Origin: Spirochaetota bacterium
Lineage (GTDB): Bacteria; Spirochaetota; Spirochaetia; SPDA01; B32-G16
Direction: 5' to 3'
DNA: 33,075 bases
Assembly (NCBI GenBank): GCA_003645645.1
Contig: QNBH01000011.1
Coordinates: 1 to 33,075, forward strand
Every line of letters begins with the position of its first letter. Position 1 is the first letter of the stretch. The position numbers were made by a program, and so were the translations under genes. Shown here one piece after another: positions 7,299 through 14,252 of the stretch. A model generated the notes under the pieces. The model saw only the letters and a program-made list of their open reading frames with translations, was not told the DNA's origin and searched no databases.

Positions 7299-8289
7299 CA
7301 TACCGGATCACCTTATCGCACAACATCCTCCAAAGGAAAGATGCAAGTCAAGGCTCCTGGTGTTGAACAGGGGGGACGGATCTTTAAAGCATTCAACAAT
7401 GGAAAGCTTCCCTGAGTTTATAAGGCCTGGTACGGTTGCAGTATTTAATGACACAAGGGTTAGGAAATGCCGGATTTACGGTTATTCGAGTTCAGGTGGT
7501 AATGTAGAGTTTCTCCTTCTGAAGGAGCAAAGAAAAAACCTCTGGGAAGCTCTGGTTAGGAGAATCGCGAAACAGAAAGAAGGAAAAGAATATAATTTTC
7601 CTGGTGGTATCAAAGGTAAAATAGAGAAGAGAGAGAGTTCAACTGTTCTTGTCCGCTTTGATTCCGATATAGATGATGACTATCTTGAAAGATATGGGCA
7701 CATTCCCCTGCCTCCTTACATAAAGCGGGAAGATACTCCTGAGGATGAGCTTAGATATCAAACTGTATATTCTAAAAAAACCGGCTCAGTAGCCGCACCC
7801 ACTGCAGGACTGCACTTTAATGAAAAAATAATCGAAGAGCTTAAAGTAAGAGGAATTGAGATTTTATTTGTTACTCTTCATGTAGGGTTGGGTACATTCA
7901 CACCCATACGAACCGAAGAAGTGGAAAACCACAGAATGCACAGAGAAGAGTATGAGATTGATGAACAGACGGCAAACTCCATAAATAAAGCCAGAAGAGA
8001 AGGGAGAAAAATACTGGCAGTAGGAACTACGACGCTCAGGGCTATTGAATCGGCCTATGATGAGGAAATGGTTCGGGCGAAAAGGGATGAGACGGATTTA
8101 TATATTTATCCCGGGTACAGGTTTAAAGTTGTGGATCAGCTTCTGACAAATTTTCACGCGCCAGAGTCCAGTCTTCTTGCGCTGGTTATGGCTTTTAGTG
8201 GTAAGGAATCGATACAAAGAGCCTATAGGGAAGCCGCCCTGAAAGAGTACAGATTTTTCTCCTACGGCGATGCCATGTTGATTTTATAA
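7273..8289 (+). CDS. queA: S-adenosylmethionine:tRNA ribosyltransferase-isomerase QueA
   Basis: QueA transfers and rearranges the ribosyl part of S-adenosylmethionine onto preQ1 in tRNA, giving epoxyqueuosine at the wobble position. The 338 residues carry the family motifs: [13 protein letters not shown] at the N-terminus, [14 protein letters not shown], the [13 protein letters not shown] block, THVGLGTF-like [13 protein letters not shown], and [11 protein letters not shown]. The ATG at 7273 lies inside the 3' end of ruvB in another frame (26-nt overlap) and gives the expected N-terminus. The next gene is convergent and begins only 3 nt after the stop, with no visible terminator between them. 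Confidence 0.96.
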   Translation: MKTRDLFFNIPDHLIAQHPPKERCKSRLLVLNRGDGSLKHSTMESFPEFIRPGTVAVFNDTRVRKCRIYGYSSSGGNVEFLLLKEQRKNLWEALVRRIAKQKEGKEYNFPGGIKGKIEKRESSTVLVRFDSDIDDDYLERYGHIPLPPYIKREDTPEDELRYQTVYSKKTGSVAAPTAGLHFNEKIIEELKVRGIEILFVTLHVGLGTFTPIRTEEVENHRMHREEYEIDEQTANSINKARREGRKILAVGTTTLRAIESAYDEEMVRAKRDETDLYIYPGYRFKVVDQLLTNFHAPESSLLALVMAFSGKESIQRAYREAALKEYRFFSYGDAMLIL

Positions 8290-8292
8290 CAG

Positions 8293-8907
8293 TCAATAAG
8301 TATTTTGGTCCATGTTCTGAAATTTTCTCATTACTCTTTTTAACCTCTCAAGGTGAGAGTTGATTATCCTTTCGTAATCAAGCTCTCCTGTTTCAATTCT
8401 ATGATTTTCATCTTCCCAGTACTGAATCTCCTCCAGGTGTATCCAACTCAACATAATTGCTTTCGAAGATTCTCTCTTCGCTTCCTCCCAGTAGACCAGG
8501 GCATACTCATAGATCTTTTCTGCTTTATCGAGGCTTTCTAAGTTTAAATATTTCCATGGATAGTTGAAAAAATATGCTTCCTTCTTATCATATTTGCTTG
8601 CAAGTCTTAAGTATAATTCCACGAGTTTAAGATTCACATGCATACGGAAAAGGTATCTATATCTTTCCCACTCGGTTTCATTTTCTATTCGGGCAAGAGC
8701 ATTAAGAGGGTTGCAAAAATCAGATCGTAATGCCTTCTCTAGATAGAAAATATTTTCCAGCACGTCTTCCGGATATTGGTTAAAGTGAACATGATAGAGC
8801 TTGAAGAATTGTTCTGCATATAAAATTTTATAACCGTAGACCTGTGAAGAGGATAGGAAGAAAATATTTAGAAACAGAAATAGTTTTACGGATACTCTAA
8901 TGTACAC
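8293..8907 (-). CDS. Small exported protein of unknown function
   Basis: I do not recognise a family. From the GTG at 8907 the product has 204 residues. It begins with a basic start and a hydrophobic stretch ending LSSSQVYG, a plausible signal peptide, with no lipobox Cys. The mature part is helical in character and rich in Tyr, Glu and Leu, with patterns such as DKAEKIYEYALVYWEEAKRES that resemble repeat-type helical scaffolds, but no clear repeats. The open frame extends upstream to a TTG at 8943, overlapping the end of tmk by 31 nt; the GTG places the signal peptide at the N-terminus and lies just past the tmk stop. Neither start has a good ribosome site. It is probably co-transcribed with tmk. 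Confidence 0.7.
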   Translation of the reverse strand: MYIRVSVKLFLFLNIFFLSSSQVYGYKILYAEQFFKLYHVHFNQYPEDVLENIFYLEKALRSDFCNPLNALARIENETEWERYRYLFRMHVNLKLVELYLRLASKYDKKEAYFFNYPWKYLNLESLDKAEKIYEYALVYWEEAKRESSKAIMLSWIHLEEIQYWEDENHRIETGELDYERIINSHLERLKRVMRKFQNMDQNTY

Positions 8908-8912
8908 ATTAA

Positions 8913-9542
8913 TTATATCGGAAGAGGGTGAATAATACTCCAAATTTTTCTGCTTATTTCTTGAAAATCCAGAGTCCCGTCAATTCGATAAAACTTCATA
9001 TCGGAATCTTTATAAACAAGAAAAGAACGTTCATATCCCTCATAGATCTTCTCCTGTATTTTTGGATCATCAAAGATATCTTTTTCTGCACGTGCAGAAA
9101 TTCTTTTCTTGCACCCTTCTGGGGACACATCAAGAAAAAAGAGAAACTCCGGCAGTGGAAAATTTTTATTAAGACTCAAAACATAATCAAATTCGCACTC
9201 TACAGATTGATACGCAAGTGAGGAAAACAGGTACCTGTCGCATAAAACCTTTTCTCCACGTGAAAGATGTGAAATTATTCCGTTTTTCTTGTTAAAAAGA
9301 TGCTCATTTCTGTCTGCAGCAAACAGCAAGGCGAGAGTTACCGGCTCGACCTCCTTTCTACCTCTAAGAATATCCCTTATATGCTTTCCAATTGTGCTAT
9401 CGGAAGGCTCGAATGTACACCAGTGTTTTATTTTATTTTCAATGTGCATTTTTTCAAGAAGCATGAGTTGAGTTGTGGTTCCCGAACCATCCAAACCTTC
9501 AAGCACGATAAAGTTTTTTAAAATTTCAGGCTGATTCTTCAT
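8913..9542 (-). CDS. tmk: Thymidylate kinase with altered P-loop
   Basis: TMK phosphorylates dTMP to dTDP. The 209 residues contain IVLEGLDGSGTTTQ (12-25), EPSDSTIGKHIR, the LFAADRNEH motif (Asp77-Arg78), CDRYLFSSLAYQ (Asp102-Arg103-Tyr104) and a LID-like segment ARAEKDIFDD. The P-loop is unusual: the position of the invariant Lys (GxxGxGK) is Thr22, encoded by ACC. All other motifs are intact, so the gene does not look degenerate. The ATG at 9542 has no Shine-Dalgarno and a short leader of about 20 nt from the promoter noted at 9569-9596. The exported-protein gene follows on the same strand. Confidence 0.93.
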   Translation of the reverse strand: MKNQPEILKNFIVLEGLDGSGTTTQLMLLEKMHIENKIKHWCTFEPSDSTIGKHIRDILRGRKEVEPVTLALLFAADRNEHLFNKKNGIISHLSRGEKVLCDRYLFSSLAYQSVECEFDYVLSLNKNFPLPEFLFFLDVSPEGCKKRISARAEKDIFDDPKIQEKIYEGYERSFLVYKDSDMKFYRIDGTLDFQEISRKIWSIIHPLPI

Positions 9543-9568
9543 AATATTTGTAACTTTAACATCTCTAT

Positions 9569-9596
9569 ATTATATTTTATTAAAGAGGAAAGTAAA
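9569..9596 (-). promoter_or_regulatory. Candidate promoter for tmk
   Basis: On the minus strand a perfect TATAAT (9574-9569) is preceded after 16 bp by TTTACT (9596-9591), four of six matches to the -35 consensus. The predicted start near 9562 gives a leader of about 20 nt before the tmk ATG. Confidence 0.6.
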
Positions 9597-9601
9597 CGGC
9601 C

Positions 9602-9628
9602 GCTTGCAAAGCCTAAGGCTTTGCAAGC
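9602..9628. repeat. Perfect 12-bp inverted repeat (hairpin 1)
   Basis: The arms 9602-9613 and 9617-9628 are exact reverse complements of 12 bp separated by TAA. No run of T follows on the plus strand, and none follows on the minus strand, so it is not a standard intrinsic terminator. The 8-mer GCTTTGCA in its right arm recurs in hairpin 2. Confidence 0.9.
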
Positions 9629-9638
9629 CGTGCAAGGG

Positions 9639-9671
9639 CTAACTAATTTCTGCTTTGCAGAAATTAGTTAG
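9639..9671. repeat. Perfect 15-bp inverted repeat (hairpin 2)
   Basis: The arms 9639-9653 and 9657-9671 are exact reverse complements of 15 bp around a TTT loop. It starts 10 nt after hairpin 1 and ends 7 nt before repeat copy 2. No T tract follows in either direction. A perfect stem of this length outside a terminator suggests a mobile-element end, a cruciform or protein site, or an RNA processing signal. Confidence 0.9.
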
Positions 9672-9678
9672 GTGGTTG

Positions 9679-9777
9679 TATGCTCCGGAAGAAAGTAGAA
9701 GGGCTTAAGCCCGTCTTTCAACCGATTTTTTAACCGGTGGACTATCACCGTAGGTGGTCGCCTTCTTTCGTAGTAAA
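9679..9777 (+). repeat. 99-nt structured intergenic repeat, copy 2
   Basis: This is the ungapped counterpart of 81-179, in the same orientation. The enclosing stem is 9686-9696 with 9760-9770; relative to copy 1 one A-T becomes G.T and one G-C becomes an A/C mismatch. The GGGC-TTAA-GCCC hairpin is unchanged. The third hairpin is ACCG/CGGT here (9721-9724 with 9735-9738), better paired than in copy 1. In the last hairpin CACC/GGTG (9746-9749 with 9753-9756) is kept, all three loop bases differ, and the two outer pairs change from C-G to T.G and from G.T to A-T. It sits between the divergent tmk and tamB genes. Confidence 0.8.
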
Positions 9778-9900
9778 CGACAAAGGACAGGCTATTTTAC
9801 AACAATACACAAGTGATTTTTACCACTCCCACTCAACAGGAGTGCTAAACCCTACACCTGAACAAAATAATATGATAAGTTTAAGAAGGAGAATCTTTAC
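9778..9900 (+). promoter_or_regulatory. tamB leader region
   Basis: This leader contains a small hairpin (CACTCC 9824-9829 with GGAGTG 9839-9844), a TATGAT at 9871-9876 that may be a -10 box but has no convincing -35, and a good ribosome site AGAAGGAG (9884-9891) 9 nt before the GTG start of tamB. The ribosome site is clear; the promoter is only a guess. Confidence 0.45.
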
Positions 9901-12900
9901 GTGATCGAAAAAAGAATACGGATTAATACGATTCAGGTCTTTGTTCTTCTCCTTCTGATTGTGATTACAGCTCTAATATTTTCTCCTATTCAGAAAGAAG
10001 TTAACAGGAGAATCGAAATAATTAAAACAGAGGTGGTAAACTATCTCCAGCAAAAGATAGATAGGAAAATTTCTTACGAAAATATATCTCCCTCGATCTT
10101 TAGATTTTTAGAGTTTCGAGACCTGATCATATATAAGAAAGGTGATTCCCGGAAAGAGCTCATTCGGATAAAACAAATACGGGTATATTTTAATATATTA
10201 AAACTTTTCTCGAGTAATCCGGCAGAGGCATTTGAAGAACTAAGTATAGAAAACTCTTTCTTCTCCTTTAATACTGAACACGACGAAGATCTGATAGAGC
10301 TTTTCCGGAAGTTAGCCTTTGGAAGAGAAGTCTCAGGGGATGTCAAATTAAGTGGAAAAAATCTATCGATAAATGTTCAATTCAATAGAGGGAACTTTAA
10401 AATCGAAAGACTTTTCTTCTCTTTGAACAGCAATGGAAAAACTACAAACATCCAATTAAGAGGAGAAACCAGGGCGGATTTTTCTACCCATAACGCCTTG
10501 GCAGGGATACGAGAATTAAAAACAGGAATTAGAGTATCCGGAAAGGTTGGTTCCAATATTGAATGGACGGATTTAAAGATAAGTTTCAACCAATTTAACT
10601 CCAATGTAATATCTTTAAACAAACAGACATTTCTGGTGAGTTATAGAGATAATCAATGGATAGTACGAAAAATTGAGGATAAGGCTCCTCTGGATTTCAA
10701 GCTAACTTTCGATGTGGAGAGTGAGAAGTTTTCGGTTCATTTTGCAATGGATAATTTTGTTCCAGACCACTATTTCTCTCTTGGTAAGGACATTAAAAGT
10801 TATGGTCACTGGTTGAATACCGTACTTAAAGGAGAGGGAGAGCTTGTATACAACCTCAGGGAGAAATACTACACTTACTCGGCTACTATGAGGGCTCTAA
10901 TTGATAACAAGCAGGTTTCCGAAAAGGTACAACTTTTTACGAGATTAAGCGGAAACAGGGATTACATTATTTTGCCCGAACTTTCCCTTACATCCGAATC
11001 GGGAAATATCGAGTTTTCAGGAAATGTTAACCTCAAGGATTTCCTTCCTGCGGGTAAGATTGCCCTTAACGATGTAAAATATTTAAATGGAGAAAGAGTA
11101 AATGGAGAGTTTGGTTTGGAGAGAAAAAACGGCTATCTCTCCATAACAGGAAGAGAAATGTCAATCGGAGAGGCAGAGTTTACCGATCTAGACCTCTCTC
11201 TATTATTTCACCGAACAAATATAGATTTTCTATTTTCAACATCATTGAGAGAACCTGTTTCGGATGAGAATAAACCCGGAAGTATAAGAGCAGAGGGAAG
11301 TATACATTTTAAGCCTGAACTTTTTCTTAAGCTTGCAGTTGACCTGGAAAATGTTTCTCCAGATAAAATATACACCTTGGCCAATATCTCTCAGGATATC
11401 ATCCCTTATCAATTATTAGAGAGAGTTGAATTAAGTTCGGAAATCTTTTTAACCAGTAATTTCAAAGATTTCTCCTTTGCCTCCCCCTATATGAAAATTA
11501 CCGATAAGAATAATAAAAACAATTATATCCGGCTAAGCACATGGGGAAATAATAGAGAATTGGAGATAGATGAATTCGAGGTATCCTGGGACTCTCATAG
11601 GGTGAGCGGATCTATAACAGGTATGTATAACTTTGGAAAAGCTCTAAACTTCCAGGCAGAATTGTATGCAGATAACACACCCTACCAATTTGAAGGATTC
11701 TTCCTACCCGGCGAGGGAGTTGTAGTTCAAGGTGATTACGATTTAAATGTGGTGGCTTTAAAAATTGGAAGCAAGTTTTTCTTTCGATTTAAAATAGATA
11801 AAATGCCTCTGCCATTTAAGGATACCCTCACATATATATCTCTGAATATTGAAGGAAATTATCTAAATCGTGAACACTGGGAAATACTAATCGAAGAATC
11901 AAGTTTAAGCAACTTACCTCTGTTTACAGGAAAACAAAATAAATTGAGTCTTTCTGCACGAGTAACTGCCGAACGGGGGGAAATATATCGATTGGCGTAT
12001 GAAGACAGTATCTCCACTCTTATTGGAAATGGTGAGCTTAAACTTGATCTTTCAAACAGCTATGAAGGAGAAGGGTGGGTACAGCTTAATAATCTTACAG
12101 GAAATGAACAGTACGAAGCCCATATAGCACTTCAAAACGAAAAAATGGAGGGAACGGTAATATTAACGCAGGCGCCGCTTACCAGGTTGGTAGATTCGCC
12201 GATAGAAGGAGCGGTTTCCGGTTTTGCAAGTTTTTCCGGCTCCTATCCCAATCTTAACCTCAATGCCAACTTAAAAATGGAAAGAGGACGGCTCTATTCG
12301 GATCCGTTCACTTTTGAGTCTTCCTTCTCAATAACCAATGAGAGGTTAACTATCAATCAACTTAGCGTTAACTACCTTACAAACAATTTTCGAAACGGCT
12401 CAGGAGAGCTGCTTCTCTCAAATGGGCAATTTCATTTTTCCTCAGAATACAGTGGTCGTTTTCAGGGAGAACCTATTGGGAGTTTAATTGATATAAACGG
12501 TGTTACCGAAGTCAGTAGTAAAGAGGAAATGCTTGAAGGACTTCTACAGCAAAAAATGGAAGGCACCATATCTCTTTCTAATATTTTCAAGGGTAAAAAC
12601 AGCTTTCCAGGCTGGGAAATACGTTTCAAAAAAACAGAGAGAGAGTTGTCATTCTACAGGTGGCCTGACTATGCAATAGTCGGTTCTCTCATAAATAACG
12701 AAGAGTTTAATTTTTCTCTCTCTCATCCCCTTCCCATATCGCTTTCGGCTCGTGGGACTTTAAAGGGGAACACCCTGCAAGCCAGACTTGATGATGTTCT
12801 CCTTGATTTTGAAGCGTTGAATACTCTGTTCAGCATTCCCTATTTCAGGATTAAAAAGGGTATAGCCAGAGGGGCATTGGATATCAGCGGTCCGCTAAAC

Positions 12901-14238
12901 GATCCGGATTTTTTCGGGACTCTTTTTGTGAAAAATTGCCAGGCAAAAATACCTCCGGTGCCCGAGAAAATTGGAGAGTTTGATGCCACACTCCATTTTA
13001 ACGGTAAGACCTTTTTCATAGAAAAAGAGAGATTACAAGTGGGGAATGGAGAGGCGAATGCCAGAGCTACATTTGCAATTGACCACTGGATACCCATGGA
13101 ATATGAAATATTTGTAAAAACAGTTGAAAAGAAAAAAGTGCATATAACAGATACATTTATCGACTACATCTGGATAGACGGATATGGAGCGGGAACTTTA
13201 CATATCACAGGAGATTTTCAGGGATTGTCCCTCAAAGGTTCTGTAGAAATTAGTAATTGCAGAATAACCTTAGGAGGTGAAGGGGGCGAAGAGAAAGAAG
13301 AGACTAACGGTATTGGCAGGGAGTTTTCACTCCTGGTGGATTTAAATGTAACTACAGGCCGACAAATGGAATTTTTATGGCCTACAAAGGAGTTCCCGGT
13401 TTTAAGGGGATTTGCGGAAACAGGCGAAAGGGTGTCAATCCGATACGATGGTTTCAGAGAGACCTATTCGGTTAAGGGGGATGTAAGAATTAAAGGTGGG
13501 CAGGTATACTACTTCAGCCGTAATTTCTACCTTAAAGACGGTATGATTTCGTTTAACGAAAATGAAAACAAGTTTGATCCACACCTTTCAGTTTTGGCAG
13601 AAATAAGGGAAGTAACAAGTGATGGGGAAGATGTTAAGATATACCTTGTTGCAGATAACAATCCTTTCAGCAGATTTTCTCCGAGATTTGAATCGGAACC
13701 ACCACTTCCGGATACCGAGATTCTTGCAATGCTGGGTGAAAATGTCATTGCCGAGTTCGGTGGACAAAATATAAACTTAACCTCTACTCTATTGCTCACA
13801 GGAGACATCCTTCTCGGTCAATTTGGATTGCTAAGAACTTTTGAGGATAGAGTAAAAGAAATATTTAAACTCGATTTATTCACCATCCGTACGCAAATGT
13901 TTCAAAGCCTTGTTCGAGAGAAAGTTTTAAAAGAAGATACCGTTACTCAAGTTGAATCCACTTCAACCTTTGGCAGGTATCTTGACAACACCACACTATT
14001 CCTGGGAAAGTACCTTTCGGACGATATTTTTCTCGAAGCGATGGTTAGATTACGTTCGCGAAACAATTACTACACAGAAGCAGATGTAATGGAAGAACTT
14101 AAGATAGAAAGCGAAATAAGCATAGAATGGAAAACCCCTATTGCACTCATAGAATTGACATTTCTTCCTGATGTTAATGATCTTTTTTCTTCACTCGAGA
14201 AAACAAAACTTGCTCTATCATGGAGATTTTCGTACTAG
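9901..14238 (+). CDS. tamB: TamB/DUF490 translocation and assembly module protein
   Basis: The protein has 1445 residues, close to the usual TamB size. A single N-terminal membrane segment (about 10-29) anchors it in the inner membrane. It is followed by a very long beta-rich periplasmic body and the conserved C-terminal DUF490 region (about 1000-1445; e.g. SIRYDGFRETYSVKGDVRIKGG split over two strands, and PPLPDTEILAMLGENV). TamB-like proteins span the periplasm and are linked to outer-membrane protein assembly and, more recently, phospholipid transport. The GTG start has a strong ribosome site 9 nt upstream. bamA begins 14 nt after the stop, the usual spirochaetal order. It is the first gene of the tamB-bamA-skp-mutS-comF run. 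Confidence 0.92.
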   Translation: MIEKRIRINTIQVFVLLLLIVITALIFSPIQKEVNRRIEIIKTEVVNYLQQKIDRKISYENISPSIFRFLEFRDLIIYKKGDSRKELIRIKQIRVYFNILKLFSSNPAEAFEELSIENSFFSFNTEHDEDLIELFRKLAFGREVSGDVKLSGKNLSINVQFNRGNFKIERLFFSLNSNGKTTNIQLRGETRADFSTHNALAGIRELKTGIRVSGKVGSNIEWTDLKISFNQFNSNVISLNKQTFLVSYRDNQWIVRKIEDKAPLDFKLTFDVESEKFSVHFAMDNFVPDHYFSLGKDIKSYGHWLNTVLKGEGELVYNLREKYYTYSATMRALIDNKQVSEKVQLFTRLSGNRDYIILPELSLTSESGNIEFSGNVNLKDFLPAGKIALNDVKYLNGERVNGEFGLERKNGYLSITGREMSIGEAEFTDLDLSLLFHRTNIDFLFSTSLREPVSDENKPGSIRAEGSIHFKPELFLKLAVDLENVSPDKIYTLANISQDIIPYQLLERVELSSEIFLTSNFKDFSFASPYMKITDKNNKNNYIRLSTWGNNRELEIDEFEVSWDSHRVSGSITGMYNFGKALNFQAELYADNTPYQFEGFFLPGEGVVVQGDYDLNVVALKIGSKFFFRFKIDKMPLPFKDTLTYISLNIEGNYLNREHWEILIEESSLSNLPLFTGKQNKLSLSARVTAERGEIYRLAYEDSISTLIGNGELKLDLSNSYEGEGWVQLNNLTGNEQYEAHIALQNEKMEGTVILTQAPLTRLVDSPIEGAVSGFASFSGSYPNLNLNANLKMERGRLYSDPFTFESSFSITNERLTINQLSVNYLTNNFRNGSGELLLSNGQFHFSSEYSGRFQGEPIGSLIDINGVTEVSSKEEMLEGLLQQKMEGTISLSNIFKGKNSFPGWEIRFKKTERELSFYRWPDYAIVGSLINNEEFNFSLSHPLPISLSARGTLKGNTLQARLDDVLLDFEALNTLFSIPYFRIKKGIARGALDISGPLNDPDFFGTLFVKNCQAKIPPVPEKIGEFDATLHFNGKTFFIEKERLQVGNGEANARATFAIDHWIPMEYEIFVKTVEKKKVHITDTFIDYIWIDGYGAGTLHITGDFQGLSLKGSVEISNCRITLGGEGGEEKEETNGIGREFSLLVDLNVTTGRQMEFLWPTKEFPVLRGFAETGERVSIRYDGFRETYSVKGDVRIKGGQVYYFSRNFYLKDGMISFNENENKFDPHLSVLAEIREVTSDGEDVKIYLVADNNPFSRFSPRFESEPPLPDTEILAMLGENVIAEFGGQNINLTSTLLLTGDILLGQFGLLRTFEDRVKEIFKLDLFTIRTQMFQSLVREKVLKEDTVTQVESTSTFGRYLDNTTLFLGKYLSDDIFLEAMVRLRSRNNYYTEADVMEELKIESEISIEWKTPIALIELTFLPDVNDLFSSLEKTKLALSWRFSY

Positions 14239-14240
14239 TA

Positions 14241-14247
14241 GAAGGAG
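14241..14247 (+). promoter_or_regulatory. Ribosome site deciding the bamA start
   Basis: GAAGGAG lies 5 nt before the ATG at 14253. This supports that start over the in-frame ATG at 14220, which lies within the end of tamB and would put 11 extra residues before the signal peptide. Confidence 0.85.
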
Positions 14248-14252
14248 ATTTT

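Noticed and set aside
9602-9671. The two hairpins as intrinsic terminators of tmk or an upstream unit
   Set aside because: No run of T follows on either strand, and the flanking genes diverge from this region, so no transcript needs to end there.
9639-9678. Hairpin 2 as an integron attC site (GTTAGGT fits the GTTRRRY core)
   Set aside because: The other end reads GGCTAAC, which does not fit RYYYAAC. The stem is perfect without the extrahelical bases of attC, and the site is too short. No integrase or cassettes are present.
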